DNA of 6,939 nt from DATEJJ01 sp039649115 (GCA_039649115.1 JBBWZQ010000217.1:1-6939), one strand, 5' to 3'; positions 1 to 6,382 are shown, counted from the first letter of the stretch. Notes: generated by a model from the sequence alone, not told the origin. Program-made: numbers and translations.

Positions 1-218
1 GTGCACGGCTATCGACCGTGTGACTGGTGGGCGGCTCGGATGCCGAATCTGGTCGGCGCTGCCGATCGGTTGGCGAGACGCAACAACCGCGGCGCCGATC
101 ACCGGGGGCGACAGATGATCGCATCAATTGCTGACAGTGGGTTACCTGCCTTCGCAGGCGGTTGCGCGGAGTCGTTCACCCGTACCGATAGGCCGGGTAG
201 TCGATGAGTAGGGCCGGA

Positions 219-255
219 CCGGGCCAGGCGCGGGAATACAGTGCGCCCGGCCCGG
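219..255 (-). terminator. GC-rich hairpin terminator of the copper monooxygenase gene
   Basis: A 13-bp stem (219-231 with 243-255) closes an 11-base loop. Read on the minus strand every position pairs, with one G-U wobble; read on the plus strand that position becomes an A-C mismatch. The stem therefore forms better in minus-strand RNA, matching the gene that stops 12 bases upstream of it. No U-tract follows, which is common for actinobacterial terminators. Confidence 0.7.
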
Positions 256-266
256 CATTGCTTGGG

Positions 267-1457
267 TCATGACCGGAGCGAGGCGGTCAGCAGGCCAAGG
301 CACATTTCGTCGCTGGTACCGTCGCCCCAAACCACGTACCGTGGCGGTAGTTTGTTGAGCTGCGGCAGCTTTTGACGCAGGGTCGCGTCGTGGGTGCAGG
401 TGACCCGGACCTTGTCTCCGGGATTGACATCCATGGCGGTGGGCAGCGGTGTGAGCCGTTGATAGTCGAAGTTGAAATTCGCGACGTCGAGCAAGGTCTG
501 GGCTTTCGCCGTGCCCGGATTCAGTTCGATCTTGATCGAACGCCCGAGAAGGTGCATGTGTCCCAGCGCCGCGTAGATCGTCATGGGCTGCTCGACTGGG
601 ACGTCGCAATGCTGGGTGTTGCCGGGCACCGGGTTGCCATTGCCGCACTCTTGGAGCAATTTCGCCTCGGTAGCTCCGACCTCTGCGCCGAAGCGGTGGG
701 CGACGTCCGCGACGGCTGCGGTGCGGTCACAGAGCGGTCCTGACTCGCCAGTGGCGCACGGCAACTCGATGGGTCCTTGCAACGGCACTGTTACCAGCGA
801 CTTGGTGTCCGCGGTGCCGTCGGTCAGTCGAAGCCGGACGCTTGAAGTGTCCGAACCGCTGGCGTGCCCGCCGGTGGCGAGCAGGTTGTAGTGAATTTGT
901 ACGACAATAAGGCTGCCGGGCTGAAGAGGGAATCCCGCGTTCTGCTGCAGGAGGACCTCCGAGGCGCCAGGGGTCCAGGTATCGACCCATGCCTGATCTT
1001 TTCCGTTGCCCACGGCGTCATTGCCGAAGCAGGTCCAGCCCTGCCCATGTCCCGCTGCGTCCTTGGCGCGGGCTGCCGCCGCGTTGTCCGGCGGGATCGC
1101 GAAGACGATGGCGTGATGCACGATCGGCACGTTCCCGGGCTGGAACTGGGTTCCGGTCAGGAATTCCGCCTTGGATATATGCGGATCGATCACCAGGCAC
1201 CGGTACTCGTCGGTGCCGCCGTTGGGGGCCGACGGCGTGTACGGCTGCGACATCGCCAGGTCGACGAATCGCTCGCCAGTACGCAACGGTTGAGCAGGTG
1301 TGGAGGAACTGGGGCTGGTGGACGGGCTTCCGACACCAGTGGTGGCGGTAGCCCCAGCGGAGCCGGCTGAGTTTCCGCCACACGCGGCCATTGCCAGCAC
1401 CGACGCGACACCTGCCACCGCTACGGCCATCCGCAGGGGCCTCATCCGCCTCGTCAT
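267..1457 (-). CDS. Secreted lipoprotein, PHM/DBM-like copper type II ascorbate-dependent monooxygenase
   Basis: This is a 396-residue protein of the family of peptidylglycine alpha-hydroxylating and dopamine beta-monooxygenases, which use two separated coppers, ascorbate and O2 to hydroxylate a C-H bond. The N-terminus has arginines, a hydrophobic stretch (about residues 9-25) and a lipobox-like MAAC with Cys26, then a Ser/Thr/Ala/Gly linker to about residue 60. This predicts a lipoprotein on the outer face of the membrane. First-domain ligands are His114-His115 (VHHAIVF) and His189 (QIHY). Second-domain ligands are His300 and His302 (GHMHLLG) and Met385 (SDEMC). These match PHM His107/108/172 and His242/244/Met314. 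Eight further Cys could form disulfides; Cys354 and Cys386 sit like the PHM 293-315 pair. Residues about 230-290, between the domains, are a Cys-containing insert that lengthens the spacing. The open frame continues upstream to a GTG at 1607, but that would bury the signal peptide, so the ATG at 1457 is preferred (1445 is possible). The gene stands alone; the substrate is unknown. Confidence 0.85.
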   Translation of the reverse strand: MTRRMRPLRMAVAVAGVASVLAMAACGGNSAGSAGATATTGVGSPSTSPSSSTPAQPLRTGERFVDLAMSQPYTPSAPNGGTDEYRCLVIDPHISKAEFLTGTQFQPGNVPIVHHAIVFAIPPDNAAAARAKDAAGHGQGWTCFGNDAVGNGKDQAWVDTWTPGASEVLLQQNAGFPLQPGSLIVVQIHYNLLATGGHASGSDTSSVRLRLTDGTADTKSLVTVPLQGPIELPCATGESGPLCDRTAAVADVAHRFGAEVGATEAKLLQECGNGNPVPGNTQHCDVPVEQPMTIYAALGHMHLLGRSIKIELNPGTAKAQTLLDVANFNFDYQRLTPLPTAMDVNPGDKVRVTCTHDATLRQKLPQLNKLPPRYVVWGDGTSDEMCLGLLTASLRS

Positions 1458-1618
1458 GACGTGCCGCCGATGCGCGGTGAGGCCAGCCCACTTGACCGCC
1501 AGCTCGAATGTAAGCCCAAGACACGCGGCACGCGCTTTGGTGCTGTATGCAACTGATTCATGACGCCAAGGGTAGGACAACGCACCTTTCTGTTCGCTTA
1601 CACTCACTCAGCCTCGAT

Positions 1619-1634
1619 CCACCATGAATGGTGG
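1619..1634. repeat. Perfect 7-bp palindrome with 2-base loop upstream of the monooxygenase gene
   Basis: CCACCAT and ATGGTGG flank a GA dinucleotide. Partly matching GATCC and GGATC blocks lie just outside. It lies about 160 bases upstream of the chosen monooxygenase start and beside the tail of the IS630 scrap. It could be an operator half-site pair, a small hairpin, or an insertion-element end. Nothing in the sequence decides between these. Confidence 0.4.
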
Positions 1635-1714
1635 TCCCGGATCCGTGGCCGACATTGCGCGCACCTGCCGACTTCGCCCGCGGCGCAAGCCGGTCCGGTC
1701 CGGGCCGTGCGCGG

Positions 1715-1837
1715 CCAGAGGACGATCGCCTTTTTGCGGGCTTTCGCCTCGATCGCCGGGTACTCCTGCGCCAGCCAGCGGGCCACCGCCTGCGGATTCT
1801 GTTCGTGGGCGCGGCGGATCGGCTTCTGCGGCGACAC
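1715..1837 (-). pseudogene. IS630-family transposase remnant (helix-turn-helix linker segment)
   Basis: About 41 codons read as a typical internal piece of IS630-type transposases: the SPQKPIRRA segment, then EQNPQAVARWLAQEYPAIEA, then a basic stretch ending at AIVLW. In intact relatives this is followed by the DDE catalytic domain, beginning with an acidic residue soon after the tryptophan. Here the homology stops and unrelated residues run to a stop at 1604. No N-terminal DNA-binding domain and no DDE motif are present. A neighbouring frame at about 1840-1900 (HRTWRRLAGSGV) may be the preceding segment after a frameshift. Family recognition is from memory of the conserved motif. Confidence 0.7.
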
Positions 1838-2308
1838 CGCTGCCGGCGAGCCGTCGCCAAGTTCGGTGGCGGTGTGCCTGAAAGGCGTTACGCAAGGCTT
1901 GCCGCCCGATCATGGGTGTCCTCACCGCAGGGCAGCCGGAACCGGCTCCGCACCTCAACGCACGTTCGACGCCGCCTCGCGGCAAACTTGGTCTCCGGTT
2001 GGGGTACACCTCAGGTCACGGATCCCGTGGACTGTGCCAATGAATCTTGCTCGATCGTGTGTATGCGGCCGGAGCTGACGACGATCTCCGCAACGAGGGG
2101 CAACGGCGTCGGAATGGATCGCCGCTTGCGCATAGGCGTCGTGGTCGGTCGGACCACCCGCCGGCCCGGAGCCGCGAAAACACGAGCAAAATGTGGCGGC
2201 AGAACAGCGGAAATGAGCAAGATTCAGTGGCAGAGAGGAAGATCCACTGTCACAGGACACCGGCGCGGCCAACGTCCACCGCGCCTCGCCCACGCGCCCG
2301 CGCCGCGC
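1838..2308. other. Gap with no supported gene
   Basis: This stretch has several overlapping open frames on both strands, none with recognisable protein motifs, a good ribosome binding site or consistent G/C bias at one codon position. Its left end (to about 1900) may contain more of the IS630 debris in a shifted frame. The remainder looks like decayed or non-coding DNA. I see no tRNA, CRISPR or long repeat in it. Confidence 0.5.
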
Positions 2309-2371
2309 TAGGATGACCGCAACGGCATGATCCGTACGCCGTCCGCCGCCGCCATCCGCGCCCGCGCCGCG
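2293..2371. repeat. 15-bp direct repeat pair in the leader of the globin-ankyrin gene
   Basis: The 15-mer CGCGCCCGCGCCGCG occurs at 2293-2307 and again at 2357-2371, 64 bp apart start to start. The first copy abuts the TAGGAT element and the second forms the loop side of the hairpin at 2351-2378. It is low-complexity GC sequence, so chance or slippage is possible, but the exact 15-base identity and its position are notable. Confidence 0.55.
2309..2314 (+). promoter_or_regulatory. Candidate -10 element (TAGGAT) for the globin-ankyrin gene
   Basis: TAGGAT matches the common actinobacterial housekeeping -10 sequence. At the right distance upstream (about 2285-2290) there is no good TTGAC-type -35 box. 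If used, it would give a leader of roughly 160 bases containing the hairpin at 2351-2378. Confidence 0.3.
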
Positions 2372-2378
2372 GGATGGC
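2351..2378 (+). promoter_or_regulatory. Leader hairpin upstream of the globin-ankyrin gene
   Basis: GCCATCC (2351-2357) pairs with GGATGGC (2372-2378), and the stem continues as GCG with CGC past a single bulged G, giving about 10 bp around a GC-rich loop. It lies about 100 bases before the chosen start codon. It could be an RNA leader structure, an attenuator, or a terminator of upstream transcription. The strand is assigned only because the next gene reads plus. Confidence 0.45.
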
Positions 2379-2480
2379 ATCGCCGGTCAAGGTCTCTCGG
2401 GGCCCGTGATTATCCGCTGTCCGGTAGGCATGTCCTTTGATCGGCGGACGCGCGGGGTCTTGCCGGATATGGACGCAGCC

Positions 2481-4067
2481 ATGCCAAAGAAGCAGACCAC
2501 CGCCGGGAAGAAGGCACGCGCGGCGGCCCGCGCCGGGGAGAAGTACACCGCAGCCCTTCGTAGGCAGGTGACACCGGGCACCGGCACCGGTCTTGAGCAC
2601 CGTGGCTTCCTGGAATACGCGCCGGATTTGCGGCCCTTCCGCGGTACCGACCTGTTCGAACGCATCGGTGGCCAGCCCACCGTCGACAGGCTGGTTGACC
2701 TCCTGTATGAGGGGATCGACGACGACGATCAGTTGCGTCCGCTGTTCGGACGCGACCTGGATGGCGGCAAGGCGAGGCAGCGGATGTTCTTCGCCGAGTG
2801 GCTGGGTGGCCCCCGTCGTTACAGCGAGGATGCCTGGACCAACCTGACACTCAGCCACGACGGTAAGCCGATCACGCAGGCACTCGCCGGCCGGTGGCTG
2901 GGGCATTTCAGACGAGCGCTGCAGGCCGCAGTCACGGCTGACAGCGACCGTAGGACGATCTTCGGACACGTCCGCCCGCTGGCCACGGCTCTGGTCAACC
3001 GACCCGCGGCGCAGGACGTGGCCTGGTGCGGGATCGGTGCCCGTGCCGTCACACGGGCATTGGATGTGGCTCGCCGGGGTGATGTCGCCGGACTTGGCGC
3101 GGCGCTGGCGCAGGCACCGGATCTGCTGCGCCCAACGTACGCCGCGGCGATCATGCAGGCGGCGGCGCTGGCGGGCCGCGCCGGGATCGTGCGGATGCTG
3201 CTGGAGGGCGGCCTCGGGCCGGACCATCCGTTCTACCTTCCGGTGGGGGTCACCGGGCAGGCGTTCGAGCGGGTGATATACGTGACCCCGCTGTGCGCGG
3301 CGCGGTTCAAGCGCCGTGCCGCCGTCGGGTCGCTGCTGCTGGCGGCCGGCGCCCGCGAGGACATCTTCACCGCGGCGTTCCTCGGCGACCTCACTTCGCT
3401 CGCGCGGATGCTGGCGGCCGATCCCGGCCTTGCTCAGGCGACCGATCCGGCGGTCGACGTCTTGGACATCACACCCGTCGAGCACGCCGTCGCGGGCGGC
3501 CAGACCGGCGCACTCCGGCTCATCCTCGACCACACCGCACCTCCGCTGCTCGGCGGGGTGCGGGCGTTGCGCGGCGCCGCCGCCCGGGGCAGCCTGGCCA
3601 TGGCCGAGCTGCTGCTGGCACACGGCGCGGACGCGACACGGATCGGCGTCGGACGGTGGGTCCTTCACCCCGAGCTCGCTGCGCTGCTTGCCAGCCGGGG
3701 CGCGGCGATCGACTCCTCAGGATCGTGGATCGGTGCCGCCTGCACCGGAAACCAGGGCCGCAAGGACGATCCGGACTACGTGCGCGCGCTGCTGCGCCAC
3801 GGCGCCCGCGCGACGGATCGTCGCAGCGGCGACCTCCTCAAAGGTGCCACCGGCGTCCGGGCGCTGGACGCGACGGCTCTGCACTACGCTGCCAAGGCAG
3901 GCTTCCTGCGGACTATCGAGGTGCTGCTCGAATCCGGAGCAGACCCAGCCGCCCGCGACAGCCGCGGGCGGACGCCGCTCGACTGGCTAGACCAGGCGGC
4001 ACCCTCGGTGTCGCGAGCCGCAGTCCGGCACCTACTCGTACCCGGACCGGACACTTCGCGATCGTGA
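2481..4067 (+). CDS. Group II truncated haemoglobin-ankyrin repeat fusion protein
   Basis: This 528-residue protein has no signal peptide or membrane segment, so it is probably cytoplasmic. Residues 1-30 are a basic Lys/Arg/Ala tail with a YTAALRR motif. Residues about 55-175 form a truncated globin: FERIGGQPTVDRLVDLLY, then EWLGGPRRYSED. The haem-pocket positions are Tyr76 (B10), Phe89 (CD1), proximal His126 (F8, in SHDGKPI) and Trp139 (G8). The B10-CD1 and F8-G8 spacings are both 13, as in Mycobacterium tuberculosis GlbO (Tyr23, Tyr36, His75, Trp88), so haem binding is likely. Residues about 188-505 are degenerate ankyrin repeats. The clearest is the last (465-503), with TALHYAAKAGF, then VLLESGADPAARD and GRTPLDWL. 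Group II globins bind O2 or NO and ankyrins bind protein partners; a sensor or scaffold role is inference. The ATG at 2481 was chosen because codons before it (open from GTG 2406) are poorer in G/C at third positions; ATG 2469 is an alternative. No clear Shine-Dalgarno sequence is seen. Monocistronic. Confidence 0.88.
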   Translation: MPKKQTTAGKKARAAARAGEKYTAALRRQVTPGTGTGLEHRGFLEYAPDLRPFRGTDLFERIGGQPTVDRLVDLLYEGIDDDDQLRPLFGRDLDGGKARQRMFFAEWLGGPRRYSEDAWTNLTLSHDGKPITQALAGRWLGHFRRALQAAVTADSDRRTIFGHVRPLATALVNRPAAQDVAWCGIGARAVTRALDVARRGDVAGLGAALAQAPDLLRPTYAAAIMQAAALAGRAGIVRMLLEGGLGPDHPFYLPVGVTGQAFERVIYVTPLCAARFKRRAAVGSLLLAAGAREDIFTAAFLGDLTSLARMLAADPGLAQATDPAVDVLDITPVEHAVAGGQTGALRLILDHTAPPLLGGVRALRGAAARGSLAMAELLLAHGADATRIGVGRWVLHPELAALLASRGAAIDSSGSWIGAACTGNQGRKDDPDYVRALLRHGARATDRRSGDLLKGATGVRALDATALHYAAKAGFLRTIEVLLESGADPAARDSRGRTPLDWLDQAAPSVSRAAVRHLLVPGPDTSRS

Positions 4068-4159
4068 TGGCGGTGACGACCAGACGGAGCCTTCGACGTC
4101 TTCGCAATGTCGGGCACATGCGGCCCGCCAGGGATTTGGTTGGAGTCCAAACCGGAACA

Positions 4160-4177
4160 CGCCGAGCACTCTCGGCG
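4160..4177 (+). terminator. Possible terminator hairpin after the globin-ankyrin gene
   Basis: CGCCGAG (4160-4166) and CTCGGCG (4171-4177) form a perfect 7-bp stem with a CACT loop, 93 bases after the globin-ankyrin stop. No U-tract follows. It lies just beyond the 3' end of the integrase remnant, so it could equally belong to that lost element. Confidence 0.35.
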
Positions 4178-4203
4178 ATCAACCCGGCATCGATTGTCCG
4201 GTC

Positions 4204-4411
4204 TCAGAAATGGTCCTGGCGGGGCAGGTCGGCCTGGGATGATCGGCACCCGGGCGGGGGCGTCGGGCCAGTTCCACTCGCCGATGCGCACGAGGAACAT
4301 CCGCAGCGTGCCGAGCCGGTACGCCAACGTCGCCGGTGTGACGCGGGCGCTGCCGCGGCCGGCGGTCGCCTGCCCGGGGATCAGCCAGGTGATCGGATGG
4401 TCCAGGTTCAG
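4204..4411 (-). pseudogene. Tyrosine recombinase (phage/transposon integrase) remnant, frameshifted
   Basis: This is a piece of the SAM-like N-terminal (core-binding) domain of a site-specific integrase. It reads LDHPITWL, then VTPATLAYRLGTLRMF and RIGEWNWPDAPARVPIIPG. The next expected residues in this family, about DLPRQDH, are present but one base out of frame: an extra base at 4231 or 4232 breaks the reading frame. The shifted frame then hits TGA at 4204-4206, just where the catalytic domain should begin. No Arg-His-Arg-Tyr catalytic part is found. An intact protein would be several hundred residues; about 70 remain. The family is recognised from the EW-PDAPAR-GDLPR motif pattern. It lies between two intact genes and has no start codon of its own. 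Confidence 0.75.
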
Positions 4412-4420
4412 GGTTGAGCC

Positions 4421-4454
4421 GTGCCACCGCTGCCGGCGTGGCAGCGGTGGGCAC
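4421..4454 (-). terminator. Strong hairpin downstream of the sigma factor/propeller operon
   Basis: CCACCGCTGCC (4424-4434) and GGCAGCGGTGG (4440-4450) form a perfect 11-bp stem around a 5-base loop, extended by GTG/CAC past one bulged base. It lies 77 bases beyond the stop of the membrane propeller gene and is the first strong hairpin there. No U-tract follows. Because the stem is perfect it could also work from the plus strand or be an end of the lost integrase element. Confidence 0.5.
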
Positions 4455-4530
4455 CGCCCAGCCGGTCCGGGCGCACGCCCCCGGATCACGTTGGAGCCGG
4501 GATACCGCAGGAGCCAGCGTCGTCGCAAGC

Positions 4531-5703
4531 TCAACATCCGCGCCAGATCACCGGCGGGCTGCCGTTCGTCGCGTCACGGGCCGGGCCGTCGGTCGACATC
4601 GGTGTCGGGTTGTTCGGTGCGAGGGCGTTGCCGGCGATTACCTGCCCGTCGGCGGTGATACCGCCTATAGACCCTTGCCGTGCTCCGCTTGCCGGTCCGG
4701 GCAGGATGGTCACGCGACCGTTGCGCCAGTACGCCGGGCGGTTCGTCGCCGACAGGCCGGCCACGGTGCCGGAAGCGCTGACCGTGCGCGCGGTGAAGCC
4801 GGCGAGCCGCTCGACCGACCCGGTCTTTAGGTTCCATCGCAGCGATACCACGTCGGCCGGGGCGGGATCACCCTTGCCGACCTCGGCCAGCACCCCGGTC
4901 GCCCAGTCGCCCCCCGCGGACAGGACGGTGGCGCTGTCCGCACCGGGCGGCAGGGGCATGGCGGTGGCGGTGCCGTCGAGCGCCCAGCGCACCGGCCGGG
5001 TGTCCTGGGTGAAGCCGACCAGCACGCCGTCGTCGGTGACGGCTTCGCCGAACCCGTTGCCGGCCATCGTCGCGGTGATCGCGATCGAACCGGCGGTATG
5101 CCACAGCACCGCCGCCGACGAGCCGTCGGCCAGATTCGCGCTGCCCAGCACGTCTCCGCGCGCGTTTACCGAATAGGCGTCCCCACCGACCGCGCCGCTG
5201 GGCAGGGGTAGGGTGACCAGGCCGGTAGCGATGTAGGCCGCCGGGCGCTGCTTGCGGCGGTCATGGCTCACCGGCTCGGTGAAGCCGGCCACCACGCCGG
5301 CGGTGTTGACCGATACGGGAGTAAACCCGGACGCGAGCACGTCCGGTGCCCCGTCGGTCCACCGGATCGCCACCGATGCGTCCCTGCTGCCGGCTCTCCC
5401 GATGACGTACCGCCCAGACGGATCGATCCCGGTGACCATGGTCCAGCCGGCGACAGACGTGGGTACCTTCAGTTCTTCCACAACGCAGCCCACACCAGCC
5501 ACGGCGGGCCGTGGTGCGCTGCGCGCGTGCACCGCCGCGATGGAGCCAAGTACCACCAGGACCGTCGCCGCGCCCGCCACCGTGGACGTCAGGGCGGTCC
5601 GGCGCCGGGTCCGCCGGCGCCCGCGAGCCAGCACACCCTCGGCCCGCAACCGCGACGGTGGCGGGTCCTGATCAGCGAATGTCTGCAACGTCTCCTCGAT
5701 CAC
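4531..5703 (-). CDS. Single-pass membrane protein with seven-bladed beta-propeller-like ectodomain, coupled to the sigma factor
   Basis: This 390-residue protein has a short cytoplasmic part (1-36) rich in Arg just before one transmembrane segment (about 37-59), then an outside domain. That domain repeats a unit of about 40-47 residues built on a V-N-x-x-G-x-V-x-G turn followed by an A-x-x-W strand. Seven turns are seen: IDPSGRYVIG (93), VNTAGVVAG (132), VNARGDVLG (179), VTDDGVLVG (222), LSAGGDWATG (261), VSASGTVAG (308), ITADGQVIAG (349). The partner strands include AIRW, AVLW, PVRW, SLRW, PAYW and PVIW. This resembles HAF-type extracellular repeats, and seven units suggest a closed propeller. 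The GTG start overlaps the sigma gene's TGA (GTGA), so the two are probably translated together. By position it may be an anti-sigma factor or signal sensor, but no zinc-binding anti-sigma motif is present. Ligand unknown. Confidence 0.82.
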   Translation of the reverse strand: MIEETLQTFADQDPPPSRLRAEGVLARGRRRTRRRTALTSTVAGAATVLVVLGSIAAVHARSAPRPAVAGVGCVVEELKVPTSVAGWTMVTGIDPSGRYVIGRAGSRDASVAIRWTDGAPDVLASGFTPVSVNTAGVVAGFTEPVSHDRRKQRPAAYIATGLVTLPLPSGAVGGDAYSVNARGDVLGSANLADGSSAAVLWHTAGSIAITATMAGNGFGEAVTDDGVLVGFTQDTRPVRWALDGTATAMPLPPGADSATVLSAGGDWATGVLAEVGKGDPAPADVVSLRWNLKTGSVERLAGFTARTVSASGTVAGLSATNRPAYWRNGRVTILPGPASGARQGSIGGITADGQVIAGNALAPNNPTPMSTDGPARDATNGSPPVIWRGC

Positions 5704-6230
5704 GTCGGCTCCGTTCGGTGTGATGCAATGACGGACGCTGTCGACGGTTCACCCAGCGTCGCGCGCAGGGTCCGCAGCCCGTGATGCGTCCGGCTCTTGA
5801 CGGTCCCATCGGAGCAGCCCAGTACCTGCGCCACCTCGGCCACAGACAGGTCGCAGAGAAACCGCAGGATCACCACGACCCGCTGCCGGTGCGGCAACCG
5901 GTGCAGCGCCGCACGCACCACCACCCGGTCGTCGACCCCACTACTTCCCGAGGCCACGACCGAATCGGGTGCCTCAGCGCGCAGCAATACCCGCGACCAG
6001 CGACGCCGCCGGTACGCCAGGCACGCCCGAACCACCATCGTCCGGACGTACGCGTCGAGGTTCTCGACCTCCGCGAGGTGGCCCCAGCGGCGGTACAACA
6101 CCGTCAGCGCGTCCTGTACCGCGTCGTCGGCCTGGTCCCCGTCGCCCAACACCAGGTACGCCACCTTGTGCAGGCGCGGCAACCGGGACCGGACGTACTC
6201 GACGTAATCCTCCTCCAGGTCGGTGCGCAA
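5700..6230 (-). CDS. SigE-family ECF RNA polymerase sigma factor
   Basis: This 176-residue sigma-70-type protein has only regions 2 and 4, as usual for extracytoplasmic-function sigma factors. It would direct RNA polymerase to a small set of stress or envelope promoters. Region 2 spans about residues 6-78, with the core-binding stretch AYLVLGDGDQADDAVQDAL and the acidic/aromatic segment up to YRRW. Region 4 spans about 103-158, with LPHRQRVVVILRF and the helix-turn-helix DLSVAEVAQVLGCSDGTVKS. The frame is open from GTG 6314, but TTG at 6230 has a strong purine-rich ribosome binding site 6 bases away and gives the family's usual MRTD-type start and length, so it was chosen. The next gene overlaps by four bases (GTGA). 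Control by that membrane protein is inferred from the pairing. No convincing -35/-10 pair was found upstream. Confidence 0.93.
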   Translation of the reverse strand: MRTDLEEDYVEYVRSRLPRLHKVAYLVLGDGDQADDAVQDALTVLYRRWGHLAEVENLDAYVRTMVVRACLAYRRRRWSRVLLRAEAPDSVVASGSSGVDDRVVVRAALHRLPHRQRVVVILRFLCDLSVAEVAQVLGCSDGTVKSRTHHGLRTLRATLGEPSTASVIASHRTEPT

Positions 6231-6236
6231 CCACGA

Positions 6237-6247
6237 CCCCCTTCTCC
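6237..6247 (-). promoter_or_regulatory. Ribosome binding site that fixes a TTG start for the sigma factor
   Basis: GGAGAAGGGGG on the minus strand ends 6 bases before TTG 6230. No other in-frame ATG, GTG or TTG nearby has comparable spacing, so this decides the start. Confidence 0.7.
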
Positions 6248-6370
6248 ATGGGCTCCATACAGGTGATGCACCCACCCCCCGAATTGGTTCAAGACGAGCG
6301 TGATGTACCACCACAGGCTGAGCTACCCCGTTTCACGGAGACTTCTGATCATGGTCTGACGGCCATGGGG

Positions 6371-6376
6371 AAGGAG
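6371..6376 (+). promoter_or_regulatory. Surviving Shine-Dalgarno sequence of the IS3 OrfA remnant
   Basis: AAGGAG lies 6 bases before the GTG at 6383. The signal is textbook quality although the gene behind it is broken, so a short peptide could still be made. Confidence 0.6.
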
Positions 6377-6382
6377 TCATTC

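Noticed and set aside
1..207. Plus-strand open frame of 68 codons at the left edge
   Set aside because: No recognisable motif, no visible ribosome binding site, and weak third-position bias. It may be chance, although a gene entering from the left cannot be excluded.
1458..1607. N-terminal extension of the monooxygenase to the GTG at 1607
   Set aside because: It would place 50 residues in front of a clear lipoprotein signal peptide, and the added text has no secretion features.
2327..2440. Possible 37-residue upstream peptide before the globin-ankyrin gene
   Set aside because: No Shine-Dalgarno sequence, bias fades in its second half, and no similarity that I recognise.
4110..4200. tRNA-like T-arm text on the minus strand (GGTTTGGACTCC)
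   Set aside because: It departs from the conserved GTTCRANYC pattern, and no acceptor, D or anticodon stem can be built around it.
3884..4537. Long minus-strand open frame read as a single 217-residue gene
   Set aside because: Only its middle part matches integrase, and that homology shifts frame. The rest runs antisense into the globin-ankyrin gene.
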